Shown here: piece after piece, positions 55,531 to 63,666 of the stretch | How positions within the stretch are numbered: the stretch's first letter is position 1 | How the letters are laid out: every line of letters begins with the position of its first letter | Assembly: GCA_964423575.1 (NCBI GenBank) | Contig: CAYRFF010000002.1 | Span: 1 to 64,000 of the forward strand | DNA: 64,000 nt | Source: CAYRFF01 sp964423575 | GTDB taxonomy: Bacteria; Bacteroidota; Bacteroidia; Chitinophagales; Saprospiraceae | Direction of reading: 5' to 3' | The notes under the pieces: model-generated | What the model was told of the DNA's origin: nothing | Database searches by the model: none | Seen by the model: only the letters and a program-made list of their open reading frames with translations | Made by a program: the position numbers and the translations under genes

Positions 55531-57369
55531 ATGGCAAGAAGACCTGCAAAATCTATCACCGATCAGCAAAACAAGACATCGATAAGAGATTCCTTTAAAG
55601 CCCTGACTACGGTGCCTCGCTTTTTTAAAGAGGTATATAGAAGTAGCCCAGGACTTTTTATTGCCAATGTGATTTTCCGTTTCATTAATTCCTTTACTCC
55701 TGTGGTAATCCTATGGGTAGGTAAGCTTATAATTGATGAAATTATTCTGCAGGTATCTCTGGAAGAACAGGATTTAAGCCTCCTGTGGAAATATGTTGCG
55801 CTGGAGTTTGCTGTGGTGATATTGTCAGATTTACTCGGTAGAGTCATTAATTTGACGGATGGATTGATAGGGGATATCTACAATATATTTTCTTCCGAGA
55901 GAATTATCAGAAAGACCAGCCAGCTTACGATAGCACAGCTTGAGGACCCCGATTTTTACGACAAACTGGAGCGAGCGAGAACGCAAACTAGTCGCCGAGT
56001 GGACCTTATGAGCAATATATTGGGCCAAGCGGAAAGTATGATTTCTATGGCATCTTTGATAGCAGGGTTAATTTACTTTGCTCCGGTTCTGATTCTGCTA
56101 CTAGTGTTGAGTATTATCCCGTCTTTTATCAATGAGGCAAAGTTCAGTTCCACGAGGTATTCCCTGGCAAGAAGCTGGACAAGCGAGCGACGCGAATTGG
56201 ATTATCTGAGGTATATCGGTGCAAATAATGAAACATCCAAAGAGGTGAAGCTTTTTGGACTCACTGATTTTATCGCAGATCGCTTTAATGTCCTGTCCAG
56301 GAAATACTATGAGATAACCAAAAGCCTATCCATAAGACAATCCATCTGGGGATCAGTATTTAATATTCTTGGTGTGTTGTCCTATTATGGTGCTTATGTT
56401 TACATTATCATGAGAGTGTTGGCAGGCTTTATTTCTATCGGAGAACTGACTTTCTTGTCAGGATCCTTTAATCGATTGAGAAATAATCTGCAGAACTTCT
56501 TTTCTCGTTTTACACGTATTTCTGAAAGTGCCCTATACCTCAAAGATTACTTTGATTTTATCGATCTGGAAGTAGAGCAACAAAGCACAGATCTTGTAGC
56601 ACTGCCGGATAAAATTAAAGAAGGCTTTGTAGTAAGAGACGTGCATTTTACATATCCGGGAGGTTCTGAAGAGGTATTAAAGGGGGTTAGCTTTGAAATA
56701 AAAGCAGGAGAAAAAATGGCTTTTGTCGGACAGAACGGCGCAGGGAAAACGACCTTAATAAAACTTTTTCTACGATTTTATGAGCCTACGAGCGGGGAGA
56801 TTTTATTGGATGGTATAAATATCAACTGCTTTGATGTAGATGAATACAGAAAACGCTTTGGAGTGATATTTCAGGATTTCTTCCGCTATGAATTTACAAT
56901 GCGCGAAAATATCGCTGTAGGAAATATAGATGAACTGGATAATGACCCTGTAATTGAGGATGCTGCAGCACGTAGTCTTGCAGATCAGGTAGTAAGAGAA
57001 ATGGCTGATGGCCTCGAGCAGCAATTAGGACGACGTTTTGCCAGCGGACAAGAGCTTAGTGGCGGACAGTGGCAGAAAGTTGCTCTGGCGAGAGCTTATA
57101 TGAAGGACGCAGAAGTGATGGTGCTGGACGAGCCGACAAGTGCACTGGATGCTCAGGCGGAGTTTGATGTATTCGAGAGGTTTATAGGACTGACCAAAGG
57201 CCGTACTAGTATTATTATCAGCCACCGTTTCAGTACTGTCCGTATGGCAGACAGAATTCTCGTGTTAAAGGATGGTAAAGTACTGGAAATAGGGACGCAT
57301 GAAGAACTTATGGCAGAACCAAAATTGTATGCAAGTCTATTTAATCTGCAAGCTGCCGGATATCAGTGA
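55531..57369 (+). CDS. ABC exporter, fused permease and ATPase
   Basis: This 612-residue half-transporter has six membrane spans in the first about 330 residues. The nucleotide-binding domain follows: Walker A FVGQNGAGKTTLIKLF (about 395-410), signature LSGGQWQKVALARAYM (about 509-524), Walker B EVMVLDEPTSALD and switch His in IIISHRFSTV. It would work as a homodimer exporting a lipid, peptide or drug; the substrate cannot be read from sequence. It stands alone after the repeat region. Confidence 0.93.
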   Translation: MARRPAKSITDQQNKTSIRDSFKALTTVPRFFKEVYRSSPGLFIANVIFRFINSFTPVVILWVGKLIIDEIILQVSLEEQDLSLLWKYVALEFAVVILSDLLGRVINLTDGLIGDIYNIFSSERIIRKTSQLTIAQLEDPDFYDKLERARTQTSRRVDLMSNILGQAESMISMASLIAGLIYFAPVLILLLVLSIIPSFINEAKFSSTRYSLARSWTSERRELDYLRYIGANNETSKEVKLFGLTDFIADRFNVLSRKYYEITKSLSIRQSIWGSVFNILGVLSYYGAYVYIIMRVLAGFISIGELTFLSGSFNRLRNNLQNFFSRFTRISESALYLKDYFDFIDLEVEQQSTDLVALPDKIKEGFVVRDVHFTYPGGSEEVLKGVSFEIKAGEKMAFVGQNGAGKTTLIKLFLRFYEPTSGEILLDGININCFDVDEYRKRFGVIFQDFFRYEFTMRENIAVGNIDELDNDPVIEDAAARSLADQVVREMADGLEQQLGRRFASGQELSGGQWQKVALARAYMKDAEVMVLDEPTSALDAQAEFDVFERFIGLTKGRTSIIISHRFSTVRMADRILVLKDGKVLEIGTHEELMAEPKLYASLFNLQAAGYQ

Positions 57370-57499
57370 TACATTATTAAAAAAAGGAAATTCAGTGAAT
57401 TAGACGGGGTGGTGCACCGAACTCATCTCCAAGAGCTGTAACATATAAAGATAAATCCGGATGCACATTTAATCCCTGTATTCTTAATTGATAAGAATT

Positions 57500-57886
57500 T
57501 TATTTTGTAGCATTGGCAGTCCAGGTCTGACCATCTTTACTGTAGAGGATTCTTAAAGAAGATTCGCTGATTTCGACATATTTGATACCTTCCTCGAAGT
57601 CGATATTGACAAGTCTCTTGTCGCCATCTTCTTTAAATTCGACTCCATTTAAATTTGGAATCCCATTAGAAAACTGAAAGTTGTATTTTGTATTACTTGC
57701 TATTTTTATTACAGTTACAGACCCATTATCGTGAGATTCTCTGTCGCCATCATCATTTATGTATGCGATTGAACCTTCATACTTTCCGATAAAGAAATCT
57801 TTATCCGTCGGATCAGTATCCTTGTTACATGCTGCTACAAAGAATATGAATATTAATAAGCTCGAAATTTTAAGAATATTTTTCAT
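57500..57886 (-). CDS. Small lipoprotein, lipocalin-like size
   Basis: This 128-residue protein has a lipobox VAACN at residue 20. The mature part starts with an acidic linker and continues as a beta-rich domain (FFIGKYEGSIAYINDDG, then SLRILYSKDGQTW), consistent with a small lipocalin-like barrel. Function unknown; downstream of the methionine operon but separated by 200 bases. Confidence 0.75.
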   Translation of the reverse strand: MKNILKISSLLIFIFFVAACNKDTDPTDKDFFIGKYEGSIAYINDDGDRESHDNGSVTVIKIASNTKYNFQFSNGIPNLNGVEFKEDGDKRLVNIDFEEGIKYVEISESSLRILYSKDGQTWTANATK

Positions 57887-58086
57887 CTAAAATAAGTTTT
57901 AATTTTGAAAATCGTGTTTCTGTAAGTTTAAACGTTGTTAATTTCTGCGACGTTTTATAAAATCATCGTTTTTATAGATTCCCGACCTTAAGTTATAGAA
58001 ACAAAAGTCTACTAAACCTTTTCGAATAGAGATTGAATTGTTATATCCTTAATTTCTCAATCAGGGTAAACCTCGATAGATTGCCA

Positions 58087-60492
58087 TTAGCCATCTACTG
58101 CTAAACGTAAAATGTCCCCAAATACTCCACGTGCAGTAACAGATGCACCTGCGCCTGCTCCTTGGATAAGTAAGGGATTGTCACCGTAACTTTCAGTATA
58201 AATTTCAAAGATATTATCCGAACCTTTTAGTTGCCCTAGGGCAGAATCTGCAGGAACTTCAACGAGTTTACAGGAGAGATTGCCTTTGTCTTGTTGTAAA
58301 TCTCCGGATAACTCACCGATGTATTTTAGTACATATCCCGGCTTTAGGTTTTGCTTGAGATTATCAAAGTAAGTATCGAAATCCTCCAGCCGTTCAAGGA
58401 AACCAGAAATATCTAGCTCTCTGAGGTCCTTAGGAATTAAGTTCTCAATTACTACTTCATCAAACTCATTTCTGAGATCCAGTTCTCTCGCCAGAATCAA
58501 TAACTTCCTTCCCACGTCATTGCCGGACAGATCCTCTCTGGCATCCGGTTCCGTATAACCTCGTTCCATAGCCTCCTTTAGAACTGTACTAAAGCGCTTA
58601 TTACTCTCAGAGTAAGTGTTAAAAATGTAACTAAGACTGCCCGAGAATACACCGCGTATGCCTGTGATATTCTCACCTGACAGATGCAGTAGTTTAATTG
58701 TGTCAATTAAGGGCAGCCCTGCACCGACATTAGCTTCATAGAGATATTCTTTGTGGTGCGTCTTTAAGGTATTTCGCAGCTTATTATAGAAAGTATAAGG
58801 TGCTGTATTTGCAATTTTATTGGATGAAATGAGGTCAAAGCCCGCTTTAACAAGAGAAATGTAATTATGGATAAAGTCCCCTGAAGCTGTATTATCCACC
58901 GCAATACGGTTCTCGAGGTGATGCTTGTCAGCAAATGCAATTACATCTTCGATGATGTATGGGGTTGCCGAATTTTCGATTTCATCTCGCCAATTTGCTT
59001 CGAGACCATTTTCATTAAATACAGCCTTACGGGAATTTCCTACTGCAAAGATATTAAGACGGATGCCCTTGCGTTTTTCAATATTTGCTGCAGATGCAAT
59101 AATCTGGTCGATTAACGTGCTTCCAACCAAGCCGTGACCAAATATTGCCAGATTAATCGTCTTGGTAACTCCGAAGATCCTTCCGTGAATTGTATTCAGC
59201 GCACGTTCCGCATCAGCTTCTCGGACGACAATACTCACATTGTTTCCGGTAATTGAATTATTGAAAAGAACAGGCACTATTCTATTGCGGATTAAAGCTG
59301 AATAAGCTTTATCGAATGTAGACAAATCCTGCCCGATAATAGATATGACTGCGATACTTTCATCTGCGCTTATCTCGCTTACATCCCTGGAAAAGAAATC
59401 GTTTTTGAACTCCTCGTGCAAGGCGAGTACTGCTGCTTCCGCATCCTTACTTTTTACCAGAAATCCGAGGCCTCGTTCCGATGAACCCTGGGATATTACG
59501 CCGATACTGATGCCTTCCTTGGCCATCGCTGTAAAAATCCGGGCATCGACTCCTACTTTGCCCAGAAGACCGCGTCCGATAAGACGGATAAGTGCAACAT
59601 CCTTGTCAATGGACAGTGATTTTATTCCCTTGGGTGTAGGGCGGGAAGAAATCAATGTTCCGCTCCCAGCCGGATTCAAGGTATTTAAAATCCGCAGTGG
59701 AATCTCTTTTTCTACCAATGGTAATATGGTCTTTGCATGCAGTATTGAAGCACCGAAATTTGCCAGTTCGTTAGCTTCATTGAAATTGAGTTCTTCAATT
59801 TTCTTTGCTTGACGGACTTGATCCGGATTGGCGGTGAATATGCCGTCTACATGCGTATAGTTTCTCAGTTCTTCTGCTTCGAGAAAATTAGCGAGTAGTG
59901 CGGCTGTATAATTACTGCCATTCCTCCCAAGTGTTGAAGTTTCGCCATTTTCCGTCGAGCCGATAAAACCTGTAACGACAGAAATTGAGTCACCGTTCAA
60001 TTGCTTAAAATAGGAGCGAGTTCTGGCCCGGGAAGTGAATTCGATAGCTTGTGCTTCTCCGAAGTTGTCATCAGTAACAATAAACTCCCTGCTGTCAATT
60101 GCAAATGCATTCAAATTCTGTCTTTGTAACTCAGCGCAGAGCACCTTTCCCGATATTATTTCTCCTTGAGCCAGAATTTCATCCCTGACCTTGGGGCTAA
60201 AATCTGCTAGCAGAGATACACCTTCGTACAGGCGATCCAATGTTTGAAATTCCTTGCTTAAATCGGCCTTGAGGTGGTAAGGACGCAATTTGAAATCATC
60301 GTACATGAATTGATAATCCTTTCCTGTTGCCGCAAGATTGAGTATCTGATCCAGCGTATCTGTCGTATCTCCGATAGCTGAAACAACAATAGCAATGCGA
60401 CCTTTTTGTGCCTCAGTTCTGATAATCTCGATAACTTTATCAAATGTATTCCCGGAAGCCAGGGATTTTCCACCAAACTTTAAAACTTTCAT
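58087..60492 (-). CDS. thrA: Aspartokinase I / homoserine dehydrogenase I
   Basis: This 801-residue bifunctional enzyme phosphorylates aspartate and reduces aspartate semialdehyde to homoserine. The kinase domain opens with KVLKFGGKSLASG. Two ACT-type regulatory segments lie in the middle (about 305-450). The dehydrogenase begins near IFGHGLVGSTLID (about 455) and has ANVGAGLPLIDTIK and YTEPDAREDLSG. The kinase motif has Lys where E. coli ThrA has Thr (KFGGTS). It starts 16 bases after metX, making it the last gene of metY-metX-thrA. Placement with met genes rather than thrB/thrC suggests control by methionine. Confidence 0.95.
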   Translation of the reverse strand: MKVLKFGGKSLASGNTFDKVIEIIRTEAQKGRIAIVVSAIGDTTDTLDQILNLAATGKDYQFMYDDFKLRPYHLKADLSKEFQTLDRLYEGVSLLADFSPKVRDEILAQGEIISGKVLCAELQRQNLNAFAIDSREFIVTDDNFGEAQAIEFTSRARTRSYFKQLNGDSISVVTGFIGSTENGETSTLGRNGSNYTAALLANFLEAEELRNYTHVDGIFTANPDQVRQAKKIEELNFNEANELANFGASILHAKTILPLVEKEIPLRILNTLNPAGSGTLISSRPTPKGIKSLSIDKDVALIRLIGRGLLGKVGVDARIFTAMAKEGISIGVISQGSSERGLGFLVKSKDAEAAVLALHEEFKNDFFSRDVSEISADESIAVISIIGQDLSTFDKAYSALIRNRIVPVLFNNSITGNNVSIVVREADAERALNTIHGRIFGVTKTINLAIFGHGLVGSTLIDQIIASAANIEKRKGIRLNIFAVGNSRKAVFNENGLEANWRDEIENSATPYIIEDVIAFADKHHLENRIAVDNTASGDFIHNYISLVKAGFDLISSNKIANTAPYTFYNKLRNTLKTHHKEYLYEANVGAGLPLIDTIKLLHLSGENITGIRGVFSGSLSYIFNTYSESNKRFSTVLKEAMERGYTEPDAREDLSGNDVGRKLLILARELDLRNEFDEVVIENLIPKDLRELDISGFLERLEDFDTYFDNLKQNLKPGYVLKYIGELSGDLQQDKGNLSCKLVEVPADSALGQLKGSDNIFEIYTESYGDNPLLIQGAGAGASVTARGVFGDILRLAVDG

Positions 60493-60508
60493 TCTTAATT
60501 CCTCTGTG

Positions 60509-61477
60509 TTAAAAAATATGCTTAATTAAATGATTCAATTGTTTATACTCGATGAGAAATGCATCGTGCCCGTGAATGGACTGAATTTCACCGAAGTAAA
60601 TATTGGGTTTATGTTCTTGAATTAGCTTGAATGCCTGCCATTGTTCCTCTCTGGTAAAGAGAAAATCACTGTCGATGGCAATGCAGTAAATATCCATTGT
60701 ACTAGCTTTCGCAAATGCAATAATATCTTCCGCTTCAAGCCCTTCGCCTATGGTTTTCAGTAAATGGTTCATGATTTTATAAGAGGATAAACTGAATCGC
60801 TTTTCCAAGCTTTCGCCGTGATACTTCAACCAGCTTTCAATTTCATATTGACTTTCTTCTGCTCTTATTTTTCTGTTGAACCTTTCGGCAAATGATGCCG
60901 GAGTTCTATACAGGTGCATAGCGTGCATACGTGCATCGTAAACCGGATTGGGGGAGTTGTTGAGGATATTATCCTGCACCAGTACATTTCCTATCAGCCA
61001 GTCTGATGCCTGTAAAGAAGCTGCAACGGGAATCAGGTTCCGAATTTTATCGGGTCGCAAAAATGCCATTTCCCAGGCGATACCTCCACCGAGACTACCT
61101 CCTATAACTGCATAAACCTCTTTAATTCCCAGTGTATCCAGCCCGCGCCAGAATAATTCAGCGATCAGAGAAGTAGTGAGAAGGGAATAATCCGGGATTT
61201 TCTCATCCTCGAGTAAATAACCATTTCCCGGTATATCAAATGCAAGCACGGTATACTCATTTAAGTCTATGGTTCCGCCATGTGCAATGAGACGATTCCA
61301 CCATCCCTTTTCCCCTGCAACTTCACTATTACCTGTGAGTGCATGGTTGACGAGTACGAGTGGAGCTGTATTTAATTCCCTCCCAAAGCTCTGCCAGGTG
61401 AGCTTGAAGTGATGTGTTTTACCATCTCCTAGTGAGATATTATCAATCTTTATTTCCTGAATTGTTTCTGTGAGCAT
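60509..61477 (-). CDS. metX: Homoserine O-acetyltransferase
   Basis: This 322-residue alpha/beta-hydrolase has its nucleophile, Ser128, in VIGGSLGGGIAWEMAF. The acid is in IAIDSDFLFT and the His in IHGHDAFLIE. NHALTGNSEVAG is the early oxyanion region. It acetylates homoserine, giving the substrate of the metY product. It is somewhat shorter than many family members. It is the middle gene of the operon; the 84 bases between metY and metX contain an AGCCG/CGGCT hairpin that might modulate the downstream message. Confidence 0.92.
   Translation of the reverse strand: MLTETIQEIKIDNISLGDGKTHHFKLTWQSFGRELNTAPLVLVNHALTGNSEVAGEKGWWNRLIAHGGTIDLNEYTVLAFDIPGNGYLLEDEKIPDYSLLTTSLIAELFWRGLDTLGIKEVYAVIGGSLGGGIAWEMAFLRPDKIRNLIPVAASLQASDWLIGNVLVQDNILNNSPNPVYDARMHAMHLYRTPASFAERFNRKIRAEESQYEIESWLKYHGESLEKRFSLSSYKIMNHLLKTIGEGLEAEDIIAFAKASTMDIYCIAIDSDFLFTREEQWQAFKLIQEHKPNIYFGEIQSIHGHDAFLIEYKQLNHLIKHIF
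60704..60717 (+). repeat. 14-base word AGCTTTCGCAAATG, copy 8
   Basis: Inside metX, on its non-coding strand (encoding AFAKAS there). Confidence 0.7.
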
Positions 61478-61561
61478 TTCGCTATTTCTGTATAATTGAA
61501 TTTGTGTGACAACAGGCTGAAGCCGAGCTTCTGTGCGGCTTCGCCCGCTGTGTCTGAACTG

Positions 61562-62863
61562 TTAATGAATCCCCGCTTCAACATTTGCAGAAGCTAAAAC
61601 TATTGCCTCTTTCAGATCTGCCTTGAGATCCTCAAGCGATTCCAGGCCTACGGACAGGCGTATCAGATCCGAGCTGACACCGGCTGAAAGTTGCTCCTCG
61701 TCACTGAGTTGCTGATGCGTCGTAGATGCCGGATGGATGATGAGCGACTTCGTGTCCCCAAAATTGGCAAGGAGCGAGAAGAGCTTCACATTGTCGACGA
61801 GAATCTTCGCTGCGTTGAAGCCGCCTTTGAGGCCAAATGTAAGGACGCCACTCTGGCCTTTCGGCAAATAAGTTTGCGCAAGCTCATAATACTCACTGGA
61901 TTCCAAGCCCGGATAATTGACCCATGCAACTTCTTCCTGCCTTTCAAGCCACTTAGCAAGGGCAAGAGCATTTTCACTGTGCTTAAGGATGCGGATGGGC
62001 AGCGTTTCAAGTCCCTGAATTATCTGGAAAGCATTGAAAGGGCTGAGAGCAGAACCGAGATCGCGGAGTCCTTCAACACGTATCTTGGCAATAAAAGCTG
62101 CATTGCCGAGAGCCTCGTGATAAATCAGACCATGATAGCCCGCAGATGGCTCGGTAAATTCAGGAAACTTCCCACTACTCCAGTCAAAGGTCCCCGCGTC
62201 GATAATTGCCCCTCCGAGGCTGGTCCCGTTACCTGTTGCATACTTGGTAAGGGAATGGATAACGATATTAGCTCCATGTTCAATAGGTTTTAAGAGGTAT
62301 GGTGTGGCGACAGTGTTATCTACCACAAATGGTATTCTGGCTTCCTTTGCAATAGCTGAAATAGCCTTGAGATCCAGTATGTCAAGCTTGGGATTTCCTA
62401 CACTCTCCGCAAATACTAACCGCGTATTCTCCTGTATCGCATCGCGGAAGTTTTCCGGGTTTTCCGGATCGACAAAAGTGGTTTTAATCCCGAGACGGGG
62501 GAGAGTTACATTGAGTAAATTATACGATCCTCCATAAATACTGCTGGAAGATACGATATGATCGCCTGCACGTAATAGCGTGAGTATAGTGGTGGCAATT
62601 GCCGCCTGACCTGATGCCGTTACCACGGCTCCGATTCCACCTGCAAGTGCTGCAAGTCGTTGCTCGAGTACATCATTGGTGGGATTATTGAGACGGGTGT
62701 AAATATAAGCTGGAATCGAGAGGTTGAATGCGCCTGCTGCATGATCGGTATCCTTGAATACAAAGGATGTCGATTGATAAATAGGCACAGCTCTGGTTCC
62801 TGCTGTTGTGTTTACATCATGTCCGCTGTGTAGTGCTTGTGTTTCAAATTTTAAATTGCTCAT
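61562..62863 (-). CDS. metY: O-acetylhomoserine sulfhydrylase
   Basis: This 433-residue PLP enzyme of the Cys/Met metabolism family makes homocysteine directly from O-acetylhomoserine and sulfide. The PLP lysine is in IHSLTKYATGNGTSLGG (about residue 210). Other motifs are YTRLNNPTNDVLEQRLAALA and LIIHPASTTHQQL. The length is typical of MetY rather than the shorter MetB/MetC. It is first in the operon, and its start lies 33 bases after a strong terminator hairpin, the exit of the leader region described below. Confidence 0.95.
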   Translation of the reverse strand: MSNLKFETQALHSGHDVNTTAGTRAVPIYQSTSFVFKDTDHAAGAFNLSIPAYIYTRLNNPTNDVLEQRLAALAGGIGAVVTASGQAAIATTILTLLRAGDHIVSSSSIYGGSYNLLNVTLPRLGIKTTFVDPENPENFRDAIQENTRLVFAESVGNPKLDILDLKAISAIAKEARIPFVVDNTVATPYLLKPIEHGANIVIHSLTKYATGNGTSLGGAIIDAGTFDWSSGKFPEFTEPSAGYHGLIYHEALGNAAFIAKIRVEGLRDLGSALSPFNAFQIIQGLETLPIRILKHSENALALAKWLERQEEVAWVNYPGLESSEYYELAQTYLPKGQSGVLTFGLKGGFNAAKILVDNVKLFSLLANFGDTKSLIIHPASTTHQQLSDEEQLSAGVSSDLIRLSVGLESLEDLKADLKEAIVLASANVEAGIH

Positions 62864-62896
62864 TTCTATTGTTATTTTTTGTTTGTTTAAATAAAA

Positions 62897-62931
62897 AAAG
62901 TCCCTCCGACACAGTTTGCCGAAGGGACTTT
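62897..62931 (-). terminator. Attenuator terminator 2, before metY
   Basis: On the minus strand, arms AAAGTCCCTTCGGCA and TGTCGGAGGGACTTT pair over 15 positions without a gap (three wobbles). The loop is five bases and a run of seven T follows. It stands between the leader peptide gene at 62956-63060 and metY, where a simple end-of-gene terminator would make no sense. Confidence 0.9.
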
Positions 62932-62986
62932 AGAGTTTTACAAATGGTACATTTTTTACTTCATAATACTCCTTGATCTACGGCAA
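62916..62986 (-). promoter_or_regulatory. Antiterminator pairing 2
   Basis: Leader codons 25-30 contain TTGCCG (62986-62981) and AAGG (62974-62971). These pair with CGGCAA (62921-62916) and CCTT (62925-62922) in the 5' arm of the terminator. The ten pairs have a six-base bulge on one side, and forming them would break the terminator. The region lies 14 bases after the Met-codon run, so a ribosome stalled in that run would leave much of it free. Confidence 0.7.
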
Positions 62987-63060
62987 TAGGGGATGGGGAA
63001 CATCATCATCATGTTCATCATCATACACATAGCTTTTGGACAATAAGTATTGAAGTTCAT
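62956..63060 (-). CDS. Methionine-rich leader peptide 2 (34 residues)
   Basis: ATG at 63060 opens a 34-codon frame ending in TAA. Residues 11-20 read MCMMMNMMMM, eight Met in ten codons, and Met33 precedes the stop. The start is preceded by an AAACAAGAAGC stretch. Such a codon run has no sense in a working protein but is what a methionine-sensing attenuator needs. The terminator begins 25 bases after the stop. Cys codons at 7, 12 and 26 might add sulfur-amino-acid sensing. Confidence 0.85.
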   Translation of the reverse strand: MNFNTYCPKAMCMMMNMMMMFPIPYCRRSRSIMK

Positions 63061-63095
63061 TGCTTCTTGTTTACATGCGAATTATCGCGAAAAAT

Positions 63096-63116
63096 CCACA
63101 GCCTAAAGGCATGTGG
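63096..63116 (-). other. Hairpin between the two attenuator modules
   Basis: CCACA and GCC pair with GGC and TGTGG, with one bulged T and a TTTA loop, followed by ATTTTT. It may be a pause hairpin or a weak extra terminator. It lies between module 1 and the second leader start. Confidence 0.4.
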
Positions 63117-63162
63117 TAACTAAAAGATAATTTTATTAACAACTGGTATATTCTGAAATAAA

Positions 63163-63197
63163 AAAAGCCTCTGCGGTTTTTCACTGCAGAGGCTTTT
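63163..63197 (-). terminator. Attenuator terminator 1
   Basis: On the minus strand AAAAGCCTCTGC pairs perfectly with GCAGAGGCTTTT across an 11-base loop and a T-run follows. It sits 29 bases after the stop of leader peptide 1. No other gene upstream on this strand could need it. Confidence 0.88.
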
Positions 63198-63250
63198 AAT
63201 TGTATATATCTTATATTTTTACATAGTTATACAAATAGCGTCCCCTGCAG
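63184..63250 (-). promoter_or_regulatory. Antiterminator pairing 1
   Basis: Codons 17-19 of leader 1, CTGCAGGGG (63250-63242), pair without a gap with CCTCTGCAG (63192-63184) in the 5' arm and loop edge of terminator 1. This gives nine pairs including one G-T. The segment begins 9 bases after the last Met codon of the leader. Confidence 0.65.
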
Positions 63251-63298
63251 ATTTCTCCACATTGGCATATAACACATATTTGTATAATACTTAATCAT
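63227..63298 (-). CDS. Methionine-rich leader peptide 1 (23 residues)
   Basis: ATG at 63298 opens a 23-codon frame, MIKYYTNMCYMPMWRNLQG followed by TLFV and TAA. Met codons are at 1, 8, 11 and 13, with a single Trp at 14. The MCYM stretch matches MCMM in leader 2, hinting at a common origin. The frame starts about 13 bases after the predicted transcript start and ends 29 bases before terminator 1. It is less Met-rich than leader 2, so its identity leans on the shared architecture. Confidence 0.7.
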   Translation of the reverse strand: MIKYYTNMCYMPMWRNLQGTLFV

Positions 63299-63317
63299 TT
63301 TTTCTTCTTTTGCTGCG

Positions 63318-63350
63318 CCAAAGTACCGTAATAAAATCCGTATTGCCAAA
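63318..63350 (-). promoter_or_regulatory. Promoter of the met leader transcript
   Basis: On the minus strand TTTG (63350-63347), a 21-base spacer and TACTTTGG (63325-63318) match the Bacteroidota TTTG/TAnnTTTG pattern with one mismatch. The transcript would start near 63311. Confidence 0.5.
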
Positions 63351-63537
63351 ATTATTTTATCAATTGTTTATAAATATATTTATTGCCTATATATAAGATT
63401 AAGAATGTCAAGAAGTTATACTGTAAAATTATTTCGTTAATTTTTTTTAAATTAGTAAGGTTCAGGTGAGGTTGAATACGCTAAGCATAATGAGAATCAC
63501 TGGTCATTCTGACAAAACAGAACGAAGTGGGGTGAAG

Positions 63538-63666
63538 GAAGAATCTCTTGCCACTTGGTTCGTGTGCCATAATAAGTACACTTATCACAAACCACCCTGC
63601 TCCGCCCGAGGCGGACCACCATCCGCCAAAGGCGGAGGGGATTTTAATGTGTGGTTCTTTTCTGCC
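63538..63666 (+). repeat. Direct repeat, copy A
   Basis: Opens with GAATCTCTTGCCACTTGGTT, contains two TCCGCC/GGCGGA palindromes, and ends with ATTTTAATGTGTGGTTCTTT and CTGCC. The middle differs from copy B. Confidence 0.75.

Noticed and set aside
63071..63112. A 13-codon frame (MPLGCGFFAIIRM) between the two leaders
   Set aside because: Only one internal Met, no terminator of its own at the right distance, and it overlaps a hairpin; probably chance.
62864..63300. SAM riboswitch (SAM-I or SAM-II) upstream of metY
   Set aside because: I could not find a kink-turn or SAM-I core, nor the compact SAM-II pseudoknot next to the start codon. The Met-rich frames and paired antiterminators explain the terminators better.
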